Assembly (NCBI GenBank): GCA_035504095.1
Contig: DATJSN010000019.1
Span: 1-42,032 of the forward strand
Reading direction: 5' to 3'
DNA length: 42,032 nt
Source: DATJSN01 sp035504095
GTDB lineage: Bacteria; Planctomycetota; Phycisphaerae; WQYP01
The notes under the pieces are model-generated. The model was not told where the DNA came from. It ran no database searches and worked only from the letters and a program-made list of their open reading frames with translations. This document shows positions 25,165-33,067 of the stretch, one piece after another. Position 1 is the stretch's first letter. Each line of letters opens with the position of its first letter. Made by a program: the position numbers and the translations under genes.

Positions 25165-25695
25165 TTATGGCAGGCATGGTCCCGGCGGCTGGTTGTTAGG
25201 ACATGGTTTGGATTGGATGATCTGCAAACCTTCCGGACTGCCCGCCGGATACCAATTCGATGTGTCATCCGGTCTACATACCAGAAAACCGACCGAAAAA
25301 GTTCCCTGATAGCTCGTCGACGCTTTGCCGGAGAGCGTATGGTTTAACATCTGTTGCGATGCCGGCGTATATTTTTGCAGATAGGCCAGGTATTTATTTT
25401 CACACGTGCTGCAGGTTAAATAAATCGCGTAGACCACGGTCGGTTGGCCCGTCGAACCGATCAAAGGCGGATAATCGGTTTGCGGCCTTACGGACACCGT
25501 GCCGTTACTGGTGTCGTAAAAATAGCATTGCGGCACGGGGCCTCCGTGCGGAGGAAAAATTTGTCTGATAATAAATGCCAGCGCCACAATAGCCGCCACG
25601 AGAGCAATGATGCCGATAACCGCCGAATTGCGGGTCATCGACTCGCGCATAGGTTCGGGCTTTAGCCATTCTTTCCAGTTGTAGGGCAAAATCAT
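25165..25695 (-). CDS. Single-pass membrane protein with Cys-rich outer domain, unknown
   Basis: 176 residues. The N-terminus is cytoplasmic (MILPYNWKEWLKPEPMRESM), then one membrane helix at about 24-47 (AVIGIIALVAAIVALAFIIRQIF). The outer domain has Cys in VPQCYFYDTSNG, LTCSTCENKYLAYLQKY and FLVCRPDDTSNWYPAGSPEG, plus a Pro/Cys tail (KPCPNNQPPGPC). The CSTC pair resembles a redox or metal site, but no thioredoxin fold is evident. AGGGTGA precedes the ATG. Two dispersed elements flank this gene (copy A downstream, copy B upstream). I do not recognise the family. Confidence 0.78.
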   Translation of the reverse strand: MILPYNWKEWLKPEPMRESMTRNSAVIGIIALVAAIVALAFIIRQIFPPHGGPVPQCYFYDTSNGTVSVRPQTDYPPLIGSTGQPTVVYAIYLTCSTCENKYLAYLQKYTPASQQMLNHTLSGKASTSYQGTFSVGFLVCRPDDTSNWYPAGSPEGLQIIQSKPCPNNQPPGPCLP

Positions 25696-25763
25696 CCGTC
25701 ACCCTGTGCCTGTTCATTAAAGCAAACAAGAGCCCATAACTTCATCGGCGATCCTTCGCCATA

Positions 25764-26040
25764 GAATCTATCTTAAAACATATCGAGGCCGCGACGTCGG
25801 CTGCCTGGCTCCGAGCCAAGGAGCACCGACGAGTGAGTATTAAAATACAATACAGTTCGGAGGTGCGACGCCGGATTCGGGGCCAGGAAGCCTCGTCCCG
25901 AAGGGTTTGGCCTCCAAGCGGCCATCTGCGGCGTCATCGCTCCTCACCATATTATCTTTCGAATATAACCTCGTCGCCCTTCCTTGCATCTGTCCACCTG
26001 GAGGCCAAACGCGGCTCTTGCTATGTTTTGAGATAGATTC
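25764..26040. repeat. Full-length dispersed intergenic element, copy B (277 bp)
   Basis: The ends are inverted repeats of about 30 bases (GAATCTATCTTAAAACATA at the left; the right end reads GAATCTATCTCAAAACATA on the other strand), followed inward by GGCCGCG-like arms. The interior aligns with copy A read in reverse and contains the same nested stems: 25804-25814 with 25877-25887; 25823-25827 with 25862-25866; 25905-25916 with 25999-26010 (12 bp perfect). Outer ends differ from copies A and C, yet both ends of B changed together. It lies 68 bp upstream of the minus-strand gene at 25695. Confidence 0.85.
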
Positions 26041-26239
26041 TTGCGTCTATCGAATTTGTATATGCCCGGCGGTCAAATAAAGGTCTTGAACTGATTTCCC
26101 GAACATTAAGACACCAAATATGTGTTGCGCCAATGAAAATGTATCACCTTTGCCGCAAAACACAACTTGCCGGCGCGTTCATATGAACATCGGAAACAGA
26201 CGTGAATAAGATATAATACTGCCTGATCGGGAAGGATTT

Positions 26240-26539
26240 ATGTTTAGGACCATCGATCTGGCCGCTAACCAGGATAATTGGGACATCATCACCGGCGTGG
26301 CTTTGGCCGCCGTGGTCATCATGTGGGCTCTGGCGCGTTTTTGGGCGAGAAGTTCCATGGAACCTAAAGATGACCAAATTGATACGCCCAATATCGATCG
26401 CGTTAATCGCCGCGCCCTGAAAAATATGAACGATTCAGAACCATCGGAATCAGATGAGCGGCAGGAACAGGTTCCGGATGATTTAATTAACATTGTGGAA
26501 AATAAACAAAAAGATTCCGGTCCAACGAAGTCCGGATGA
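26240..26539 (+). CDS. Small membrane-anchored protein, unknown
   Basis: 99 residues, AAGGA six bases upstream of the ATG. One membrane helix lies at about 16-35 (IITGVALAAVVIMWALARFW). The rest is acidic and probably disordered (PSESDERQEQVPDDLINIVENKQKD). No family was recognised. The queG frame overlaps its 3' end, and the best queG start is 28 bp downstream, so the two are probably co-transcribed. Confidence 0.65.
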   Translation: MFRTIDLAANQDNWDIITGVALAAVVIMWALARFWARSSMEPKDDQIDTPNIDRVNRRALKNMNDSEPSESDERQEQVPDDLINIVENKQKDSGPTKSG

Positions 26540-26567
26540 GCGGTTTATGCCAGGCTCCCGAGGTGTT

Positions 26568-27593
26568 ATGAGACAGAGCCTAGATTCAATGATGCACGAT
26601 ATTTCGCCCCTTCAGATCCGCAGCCATACGGATAAATCGTCTTCGCCCGCCGGCGATCCGCATGAACTTTCCCGTTTGGTTAAATCTCAAGCCCGGAAGA
26701 TCGGCTTTGATCTGGTCGGCATAACCGTGCCGGCGCCTAGTGCTCACGGCGATTATGTGCGCCAGTGGCTTGCCGACGGCCGCCATGGTCAGATGCATTA
26801 TCTGGAAAAAAACATTGAAGACCGCCTGGATATCAAGCGCCGTTTTCCCTGGGCATTAAGTGTTATCTGCGCGGCAATTTCGTACTACAACGAGCCGGAG
26901 TCGAAAGAAAATGGCGCGGATCAAGGACAAATCGCCCGCTATGCGTGGGGACGTGACTATCATCGCGTCCTGACCGCGAAGCTCAAAATGCTTGAACACG
27001 TCCTGCGCCAAATGGCGGGGGAGCAATTTCATTCGCGCATTTACGTGGACACCGGTCCGGTCATGGAACGCGAGCTCGCGGTCCGCGCCGGTTTAGGATG
27101 GATCGGCAAAAATACCCTGCTGATTCATCCGCGGCATGGTTCATGGTTTGTGCTCGGGGAAATGATCACCAGCCTCCGGATGGAGCCTGATTCTCCGCTG
27201 ACCGATCATTGCGGAACCTGCACGCGCTGCATCGATCATTGCCCGACGGATGCTTTGAAAGCCTGGCAACTCGACGCGACGCGCTGCATCAGTTATCACA
27301 CGCTGGAAAATCGTGGTGAAGTTCCCGCCGAATTTCATGATCCCATGCGCGAGGCGAATTATCTTGCGGGTTGCGACATCTGCCAGACGGTTTGCCCGTT
27401 TAATCGCCGCCCTCTGGCGTCTTCTGAACCGCATTTTTCGCCGCCGACCCAGACTTGCACAGTAGAAACAGAACAAATCGCCGAATGGACTCAGGAATCG
27501 TGGGATCAGTTCACACGCGGGCGGGCCTTTCGCCGTGCCCAGCTCCACATGTGGAAACGCAACGCGACAATTCTGCTCGGCCAGAGAGTCTGA
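26568..27593 (+). CDS. queG: Epoxyqueuosine reductase
   Basis: 341 residues from the ATG at 26568, preceded by GAGG at short spacing. The frame is open to 26493 and an ATG at 26547 is an alternative. QueG reduces epoxyqueuosine to queuosine in tRNA using cobalamin and two 4Fe-4S clusters. KSQARKIGFDLVGIT, the DYHRVLTAKL motif, YVDTGPVMERELAVRAGLGWIGKNTLLIHP and the ferredoxin cysteines CGTCTRCIDHCPTDAL with CDICQTVCPFN are all present. Length fits the shorter members without the C-terminal HEAT repeat. No other queuosine genes are in the window. Confidence 0.95.
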   Translation: MRQSLDSMMHDISPLQIRSHTDKSSSPAGDPHELSRLVKSQARKIGFDLVGITVPAPSAHGDYVRQWLADGRHGQMHYLEKNIEDRLDIKRRFPWALSVICAAISYYNEPESKENGADQGQIARYAWGRDYHRVLTAKLKMLEHVLRQMAGEQFHSRIYVDTGPVMERELAVRAGLGWIGKNTLLIHPRHGSWFVLGEMITSLRMEPDSPLTDHCGTCTRCIDHCPTDALKAWQLDATRCISYHTLENRGEVPAEFHDPMREANYLAGCDICQTVCPFNRRPLASSEPHFSPPTQTCTVETEQIAEWTQESWDQFTRGRAFRRAQLHMWKRNATILLGQRV

Positions 27594-27596
27594 TTC

Positions 27597-27607
27597 TTAG
27601 AGGCTCT
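27597..27607 (+). repeat. Solo end motif TTAGAGGCTCT before the antiporter gene
   Basis: The motif lies four bases after the queG stop and 77 bases before the chosen antiporter ATG, in the same orientation as the copies at ribBA and the redoxin gene. It is followed by TAACAACTTT, a variant of the sequence seen after the motif elsewhere. Confidence 0.55.
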
Positions 27608-27684
27608 TAACAACTTTGCCTGTCGCTGCACCCTCGACTATTCTTCCCTCTCAGGTTGTACGTGTTACAGACAGAGCATCACGC

Positions 27685-29748
27685 ATGCCCGAAAATACAC
27701 TCCTGCACGACCTCGCAGTCATCTTGCTGATTGCCGGACTGGTGACGGTTATTTTCAACCGTTTCAAACAGCCGGTGGTTCTGGGCTATCTGGTCGCGGG
27801 TGTGATCATCGGCCCGTACACGCCGCCGTTCGAGTTGGTTCGCGATCACGCCGCAGTTCTTCTGGCCGCCCAACTGGGCATGATTCTTCTGATGTTCAGC
27901 CTGGGATTGCATTTCAGCCTGCGGCAACTCGCCAAAGTTGGCGGCACGGCGTTTGTCGCCGCATCGCTGGAAATTCTGCTTATGCTCCTGATTGGCTACG
28001 CGGTGGGGCGGGCGTTTGGCTGGTCCGATATGGACAGCCTGTTTCTCGGTGGGATACTTTCGATTTCATCCACTACCATCATCATCAAAGTTCTACAGGA
28101 CCTGGGGCTGATGCGCCAGCATTCAGCCGAGCTGATATTCGGCATTCTGGTAGTTGAAGACATTCTGGGCATTGCACTGATTGCCCTGCTTTCCACGGTG
28201 GCCATCGCTCATACTCCGGCAATAGCAACGATGCCCGCACATGCCAGTACAACGGAACCATCCCCTCCGATCATGGTGCTGGATACGATTGGCCGGCTGA
28301 GCGTGTTTCTGACCGTGCTGTTGGTCTTTGGCCTTCTGATTGTTCCCTGGTTATTGCGTTATGTGGCGAAATTCAACCGCAATGAAATGCTGCTGGTCAT
28401 GGTCCTGGGGCTCTGTTTTGGTTCGAGCCTTCTGGCGTCCGTACTGGGATATTCCGTTGCCCTGGGGGCGTTTGTCATGGGCGCCATGATTGCTGAAACT
28501 GCCGAACATGGGCGCATCGCGCGCCTGATCGAGCCGGTGCGCGATATGTTCAGCGCCATTTTCTTCGTCGCCATCGGCATGGAAATCGATCCGAAATTAA
28601 TCATCGAATACGCCGTGCCAATCATGGTGATCACACTGGCGGTTATTGTGGGGAAAATATGCTCCTGTACGTTTGGTGCGTTCGTCGCCGGTAATGATTC
28701 GCGCACGTCGCTTCGTGTGGGGATGAGCCTGGCGCAGATCGGTGAATTTTCCTTCATTATCGCCGCCCTGGGTTCGCAATATCATGTCACGCAGGATTTT
28801 CTTTATCCCGTCGCGGTAACCGTTACCGGCACCACCACATTTTTTACGCCTTACCTGATTCGCAGCAGCGATCCACTGGTCAGCTTATTCGACCGTACGG
28901 CGCCCAAGTGGCTCACGAGTTATCTGGACCTGTATACCCGATGGACCGCGCGGCTGCGTCAGACGCATCGCGGTGGATCGGAATTAAGCAGAATCCTGCG
29001 CCGTTGGATCATTCAAATGGTCGTCAACATGCTGCTGATCACAGGCGTCATGCTCACTGCGGATCGCATTGGCGAGTTGCCAATGATGCAACAATGGAGG
29101 CTGAGCCATCAATGGACGCAACACATCGGCATCGCCTGGCTGATTGGAACCGCCGTTTGCCTTCCGATACTGGTGGCCGTGTTGCGTAAACTTCGCGCCA
29201 TTTCCATGTTCGTCGCCGAATTAAGCGTAACCGCCGAAGCAGGCGGGGAATATACCGCGGCCCTGCGGGCGATGGTGGCCAATACCATTCTGATCATCGG
29301 CGCCGTATGCATCCTGTTATGGATGCTTTTGTTAAGCTGGACCATTTTGCCGCCGTGGCCGGTGCTCGCGGCGCTGTTCGCTGTTTTAGGTGTCGTAGTC
29401 CTGGTGATGTGGCAACGGCTTATTCGCGTTTATGCCCGGGCACAGGTGCAACTGCGCGAAACGCTGGCCGCCAAACCCGAACCGATGCCGTTGGCAGAAT
29501 TTCCCGCAGCGCTGTATGGAGCCAAAATTGACGAAATCCTCCTGCCGGAGAAAAGCACGGCCGCCGGAAAGTCGATTCATGAAGTCGAAATCCGCAAACT
29601 TACCGGCGCTGGGATAGTCGGAATTGAACGCGGGGGGCATTCCATTGTTAACCCCGGCCCGGAGGAAAAGCTTTTGCCCGGTGATCGTATTTACCTGTTT
29701 GGCAGCCCGGCCCAGGTGGATGCAGCACGGGAATTTCTGCTCGCATAA
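27685..29748 (+). CDS. CPA2-family monovalent cation:proton antiporter with C-terminal TrkA-C domain
   Basis: 687 residues from the ATG at 27685 (an upstream TTG at 27616 also lies in frame). Residues 10-390 are the antiporter core (FKQPVVLGYLVAGVIIGP, MLLMFSLGLHFSLRQL, GGILSISSTTIIIKVLQDLG, ILVVEDILGIALIALLS, AEHGRIARLIEPVRDMFSAIFFVAIGMEIDP, GMSLAQIGEFSFIIAALG). It resembles KefB/KefC and exchanges K+ or Na+ for protons across the inner membrane. No nucleotide-binding TrkA-N domain follows; instead there is a second hydrophobic block of about four helices (about 455-595) and then a TrkA-C domain (about 613-687, GIVGIERGGHSIVNPGPEEKLLPGDRIYLFGS). Confidence 0.9.
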   Translation: MPENTLLHDLAVILLIAGLVTVIFNRFKQPVVLGYLVAGVIIGPYTPPFELVRDHAAVLLAAQLGMILLMFSLGLHFSLRQLAKVGGTAFVAASLEILLMLLIGYAVGRAFGWSDMDSLFLGGILSISSTTIIIKVLQDLGLMRQHSAELIFGILVVEDILGIALIALLSTVAIAHTPAIATMPAHASTTEPSPPIMVLDTIGRLSVFLTVLLVFGLLIVPWLLRYVAKFNRNEMLLVMVLGLCFGSSLLASVLGYSVALGAFVMGAMIAETAEHGRIARLIEPVRDMFSAIFFVAIGMEIDPKLIIEYAVPIMVITLAVIVGKICSCTFGAFVAGNDSRTSLRVGMSLAQIGEFSFIIAALGSQYHVTQDFLYPVAVTVTGTTTFFTPYLIRSSDPLVSLFDRTAPKWLTSYLDLYTRWTARLRQTHRGGSELSRILRRWIIQMVVNMLLITGVMLTADRIGELPMMQQWRLSHQWTQHIGIAWLIGTAVCLPILVAVLRKLRAISMFVAELSVTAEAGGEYTAALRAMVANTILIIGAVCILLWMLLLSWTILPPWPVLAALFAVLGVVVLVMWQRLIRVYARAQVQLRETLAAKPEPMPLAEFPAALYGAKIDEILLPEKSTAAGKSIHEVEIRKLTGAGIVGIERGGHSIVNPGPEEKLLPGDRIYLFGSPAQVDAAREFLLA

Positions 29749-29794
29749 TTTTATTTCTCATGCTAAACTTATAAGCAGCCTTCGGCTCATTTTG

Positions 29795-29815
29795 CCGGAG
29801 GCTCTTAATCAATTT
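29795..29815 (+). repeat. Solo end motif (CCGGAGGCTCTTAATCAATTT) before the DUF2971-like gene
   Basis: GGAGGCTCTTAATCAATTT is a close variant of the GAGGCTCTATGTCATTT sequence at ribBA and the redoxin gene, in the same orientation and 33 bases before the next ATG. No element body is attached. Confidence 0.5.
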
Positions 29816-29848
29816 CTCGGCGGCAACCGAAAAAAAGAAGTTAGATGC

Positions 29849-30637
29849 ATGGAACGCATGGTTTTTGAGTCTGAGGATATTGCACACGACTTTGAAAAGA
29901 AAAACGTCTTCGGACTCCAATCCCTCGACGTGCCCATCTACCGCGTTTTCAAAAAATTCTGGCTCACCGAAACCATCCAGCGAAAGCAACTTACGCTCCA
30001 AAGGCCCGCCAAATGGCACGACCCGTTCGAAAATTATTTGCGCTCCCGCCGGGTTGTTTTCTATGGTCAGTCGGTCACCATCGAAGGATTTACCAGGCGG
30101 CTCTATGGCCAGTGCTGGTCGCTATGCGAGGAATCCGACGCGATGTGGCGGATTTACTCACCTTACAAGGAAAGCGACGGCGTAAAAGTCAAAACGACGG
30201 CGCGAAAACTGTTCAACGTATTATTGAACATAAAGCAGACGGATGCGGCGCTGCGGTATTTCATCGGGAAAGTCGATTATCTGGAGGAGGATGAACTGGA
30301 GCGTTATTTTTCCGACGCTGATATTTTCAAAGCCCATCTGATGGATGCAACCGGGACCGGGCCGGTCGTGGCCCTCTTAAAAAAGAGAAAAGAATTTGAA
30401 CATGAGAAGGAAGTAAGGCTGCTTTACCAGGATGCCGGCGGCGAACCCAACGGCGATCGGAAACTTTTTCCCATTGATCCCAATGAACTCTTTGAAGAAC
30501 TGGTGTTTGACCCGAGAATCAGTGAGGTTGCCTGTGCCCAGTGGAAGGCGGAATTCACCGCGCTGGGATTTACCAACCCGATGCATCAATCGGGATTCTA
30601 TCGATTGGGAATCAACAAACCGCTCATTCTGGATTAA
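29849..30637 (+). CDS. DUF2971-like protein
   Basis: 262 residues from the ATG at 29849; the upstream open frame overlaps the antiporter gene out of frame and is discarded. PAKWHDPFENYL matches the WxDPxEN signature of DUF2971 near the N-terminus, and KKRKEFEHEKEVRLLYQD is the FxxExExRL block near the C-terminus. YGQCWSLCEESDAMWRIYS is the central family block. The biochemical function of DUF2971 is unknown; such genes are often found among mobile or defence-related genes. It is convergent with the GH105 gene, their stop codons overlapping. Cytoplasmic, no signal peptide. Confidence 0.75.
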   Translation: MERMVFESEDIAHDFEKKNVFGLQSLDVPIYRVFKKFWLTETIQRKQLTLQRPAKWHDPFENYLRSRRVVFYGQSVTIEGFTRRLYGQCWSLCEESDAMWRIYSPYKESDGVKVKTTARKLFNVLLNIKQTDAALRYFIGKVDYLEEDELERYFSDADIFKAHLMDATGTGPVVALLKKRKEFEHEKEVRLLYQDAGGEPNGDRKLFPIDPNELFEELVFDPRISEVACAQWKAEFTALGFTNPMHQSGFYRLGINKPLILD

Positions 30638-31779
30638 ATAGTAAAGCCCGCTAAAGCCCAGGCGGCCCACAGACCAGCCATGTCGCCGTGAAGGTTGCCC
30701 GTGGCCTTGGGACGTGCCAGGTAATAGGCTTCGTCGTTGGAGTGTTCCGTCAATATGCCCACGTCGCTGACGTTTCCGTCCGTGCCGACATGCCCGCAAA
30801 ACGCGATCCATCCGCGCGTTACGGCGTCCTTATACTCTGGACCGGTGATCCATCCTTCGCGCAAGCCGACAGCCAGTGCAAATACAAACATGCCGGTGCA
30901 TGAACTTTCCTCCCAGGCTTTCGGATCATCCAGAACCTGTCGCCACATGCCGTCTGGCGCCTGCACTGCAATCAGGCCGGCCATCATTTTTTTGTAGCTG
31001 TTCATGAGCCTGGGATAGTCCGGATTATCTGCGGGGACGTTAAGCAGCATTTCGGTCAGCGCCGCGGCCATCCAGCCGTCGCCGCGACCCCAGAACACAT
31101 GCGCGCCGTTGCCATGAAAGAATAATCCATTGGGTTGTTGCAGTCTGTCGATGTACGCCAGCGCTTCAGCGATGCCGCGATCCAGATAGGTTTTGTCTCC
31201 CGTGACCCGAAAGACCAGAACCTGCACGACCGAGAGTTTGTATACGTCGTCGAGATAAAATCGCGTCTGGCCGCTCAGGCCGTCCGGCCGGGGTTTGGAC
31301 CATTCACCATCGGCAAAATGTTTTCCCAGGTCCAGGTAGGGCTGTTGGCCGTTAATAAAATAAATTTCCAGCGGCAAAATACCAAAAACGCTGTGATCGA
31401 TGTTATTTGGAGGAGGAACCAGGCGTTTGCCTTCCGGCGTGATAATGCTCTGGTAATGGGCGATGAGTTTATTTAACAAATCCTGATCGCCGATGGCGTC
31501 GGCAAAACGGATTGCGCCAAAGGCGCTGCAGGTTTCGTAATAGGCCAAACCGCTTTTGTCGGTCGCATAAGTGGGGCGGTTGAGCAGGTTATTAGCAAGC
31601 AAAATACCGATCGTTCGCGGATTGCACTCGGCTGGCAAATTCAGATTCAGGCTGTTAGCCGGCAGCGTTTCCTGATTGGCCATGGGTGTCGCGGCATTCT
31701 GGTCGTCGGCACGTACTGGAGCAGTCCACAAAACGAATAAACTAACTAGACCAATCAAACAGGCCAATCGGTAACTCAT
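30634..31779 (-). CDS. GH105/GH88-type exported hydrolase (unsaturated rhamnogalacturonyl hydrolase-like)
   Basis: 381 residues. The ATG at 31779 is chosen because GGAGGAAC lies just upstream and a signal peptide begins there (MSYRLACLIGLVSLFVLWTAPVRADD). The alpha6/alpha6-barrel motifs include YLDDVYKLSVVQVLVFRVTGDKTYLD, VFWGRGDGWMAAALTEML and DGMWRQVLDD with ESSCTGMFVFALAVGLREGW. GRGDGW contains the Asp expected to drive hydration of the unsaturated uronyl bond. It removes 4,5-unsaturated sugars left by polysaccharide lyases, most often from pectic chains. No lyase is in the window. Confidence 0.88.
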   Translation of the reverse strand: MSYRLACLIGLVSLFVLWTAPVRADDQNAATPMANQETLPANSLNLNLPAECNPRTIGILLANNLLNRPTYATDKSGLAYYETCSAFGAIRFADAIGDQDLLNKLIAHYQSIITPEGKRLVPPPNNIDHSVFGILPLEIYFINGQQPYLDLGKHFADGEWSKPRPDGLSGQTRFYLDDVYKLSVVQVLVFRVTGDKTYLDRGIAEALAYIDRLQQPNGLFFHGNGAHVFWGRGDGWMAAALTEMLLNVPADNPDYPRLMNSYKKMMAGLIAVQAPDGMWRQVLDDPKAWEESSCTGMFVFALAVGLREGWITGPEYKDAVTRGWIAFCGHVGTDGNVSDVGILTEHSNDEAYYLARPKATGNLHGDMAGLWAAWALAGFTI

Positions 31780-31905
31780 AAATCGTTCCTCCAATCATCG
31801 GCTGATGATAATATTTTTAATCGATTCTTAACAGGCATATAGCTGATATAGCTGGCATTAAATTCAGGAGTGGTTATGTTGTGCGCACTGCCTTAAGGAG
31901 ACGTT

Positions 31906-32328
31906 ATGCAAATTCAACCTTATCTATTTAATTTTAACGGCCGCTGTGAAGAAGCGATCGAGTTTTATAAGAAAGCCCTGGGCGCCAAAGTGGATAGGCT
32001 TATGCATTTCAAGGATTGCCCGGAACCACCGCCGCAAGGCATGAATCCCGCCGTCGCCGACAAAGTCATGCACGCGAGCCTGCGTATCGGCGACTCCACG
32101 TTGTTCCTGTCCGACGGGCGCTGCCAGACCGGAGCGACTTTCGAGGGCGTTTCTCTTTCTCTTTCGGCAGCCAATGACGCCGAGGCTCAGAAACTGTTTG
32201 CCGCACTCGCCGATGGCGGCAAGGTAAACATGCCGCTGACCAAAACGTTCTTTTCACCAAGTTTTGGCATGCTCACCGACCGCTTTGGCGTATCGTGGAT
32301 GATTATCACGCTGCACAATGAGTCGTGA
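31906..32328 (+). CDS. VOC-superfamily (PhnB-like, glyoxalase-fold) protein
   Basis: 140 residues, AAGGAG six bases before the ATG. QIQPYLFNFNGRCEEAIEFYKKALGAKV is the classic N-terminal beta-alpha unit. The second half has MHASLRIGDSTLFLSDG and the closing FGMLTDRFGVSWMI. PhnB/YjdN-like proteins have the extradiol-dioxygenase fold; many, like this one, have no assigned reaction, and a metal triad cannot be fixed by eye. It is cytoplasmic and stands alone, followed by a 9-bp GC hairpin. Confidence 0.9.
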   Translation: MQIQPYLFNFNGRCEEAIEFYKKALGAKVDRLMHFKDCPEPPPQGMNPAVADKVMHASLRIGDSTLFLSDGRCQTGATFEGVSLSLSAANDAEAQKLFAALADGGKVNMPLTKTFFSPSFGMLTDRFGVSWMIITLHNES

Positions 32329-32374
32329 CTCCATATTCGCTCTCCTAATCAACTGCTCAACTTTCGCCTGTTCT

Positions 32375-32395
32375 CGGCGCGGCGATGCCGCGCCG
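32375..32395. terminator. GC-rich hairpin between the VOC gene and tRNA-Val
   Basis: CGGCGCGGC (32375-32383), loop GAT, GCCGCGCCG (32387-32395): a perfect 9-bp stem 46 bases after the VOC stop. There is no T run after it, so it may terminate inefficiently or be a repeat. Confidence 0.4.
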
Positions 32396-32433
32396 TAGAC
32401 ACTGGCTGAGGCAAAATGTAATATGGTTTTGTC

Positions 32434-32507
32434 GGGCGATTAGCTCAGTTGGTTAGAGCGCATGCATGACACGCATGAGGTCACAGGTTCGAATCCTGTA
32501 TCGCCCA
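32434..32507 (+). tRNA. tRNA-Val (GAC)
   Basis: Acceptor GGGCGAT/ATCGCCC, D-arm GCTC-AGTTGGTTA-GAGC, anticodon stem CATGC/GCATG with loop ATGACAC (anticodon GAC), variable loop AGGTC, T-arm ACAGG-TTCGAAT-CCTGT, discriminator A. CCA is not encoded. No duplicated 3' end that would mark an integration site was seen. Confidence 0.96.
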
Positions 32508-32732
32508 TTAAACCAACAATAATGATCCGCAGACTTCACCACAATGACGGCTGCATCTTGTTCCTCAATGTCCTAACTACGTAGTTGGGTTTATTACTCC
32601 TATTTTTGGCCTTCTAAGCGCAACAACGTAACAAAGGCTTATTTTATAGAGTATTTCACACTTTCTGATCCGTAACATGATTCGTGCTTGTTGCGCCTTT
32701 AAGTGTGGAGGAAACATCTATATTTTCAGGGG

Positions 32733-32748
32733 TTGTAACGCTGTAACG
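32733..32748 (+). repeat. TTGTAACGCTGTAACG tandem motif, variant copy
   Basis: Two half-sites TGTAACG in tandem, followed by GTTAGATTTTTCCC. It matches the copy at 33181 (TTGTCACGCTGTCACG then GTTTGATTTTCCC) except that C is A in both half-sites. Copy C of the dispersed element begins right after it. Confidence 0.65.
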
Positions 32749-32763
32749 GTTAGATTTTTCCCA

Positions 32764-32968
32764 AGAGCCTCTAACAATATGAGACGGGGCCGCGACGTCG
32801 AATTCGGGGTCAGGAAGCCTCGTCCCGAAGGGTTTGGCCTCCAAGCGGTCATCTGCGGCGTCATCGCTCCGAACCATATTATCTTTCGAATATACACTCG
32901 TCGCTCTTCCTTGCATCTGGCCACTTGGAGACCAAACGCGACTCCCGCCTCATTTTGTTAGAGGCTCT
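32764..32968. repeat. Dispersed intergenic element, copy C (205 bp, internally deleted)
   Basis: Ends AGAGCCTCTAACAATATGAG (left) and AGAGCCTCTAACAAAATGAG (right, other strand) form inverted repeats of about 30 bases. The interior aligns with copy B from AATTCGGGG onward but lacks about 70 bp containing the inner hairpin module and the left arm of the next stem. Stem 32832-32843 with 32926-32937 is kept (one non-Watson-Crick pair). Confidence 0.85.
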
Positions 32969-33067
32969 AAATACCTCTCGAAAGCCTCACTGAAGGCAGT
33001 CAGAAAATACCCTTTAGCGATTTTCTATTTAAGTTAGAGTTAAACCACTTATTTTGGGCCGCCGAGT

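Noticed and set aside
25034..25309. Plus-strand open frame across the right end of copy A
   Set aside because: It consists of repeat sequence and the antisense of the gene at 25165; no ribosome site and no family pattern.
25833..26036. Plus-strand open frame of 67 codons inside copy B
   Set aside because: It lies wholly within the inverted-repeat element and reads through its stems; copy C has a different frame in the same region.
32434..32507. tRNA-Val as an integration site of a genomic island
   Set aside because: No integrase gene and no duplicated tRNA 3' end were found on the right side, although the sequence beyond is accessory in character.
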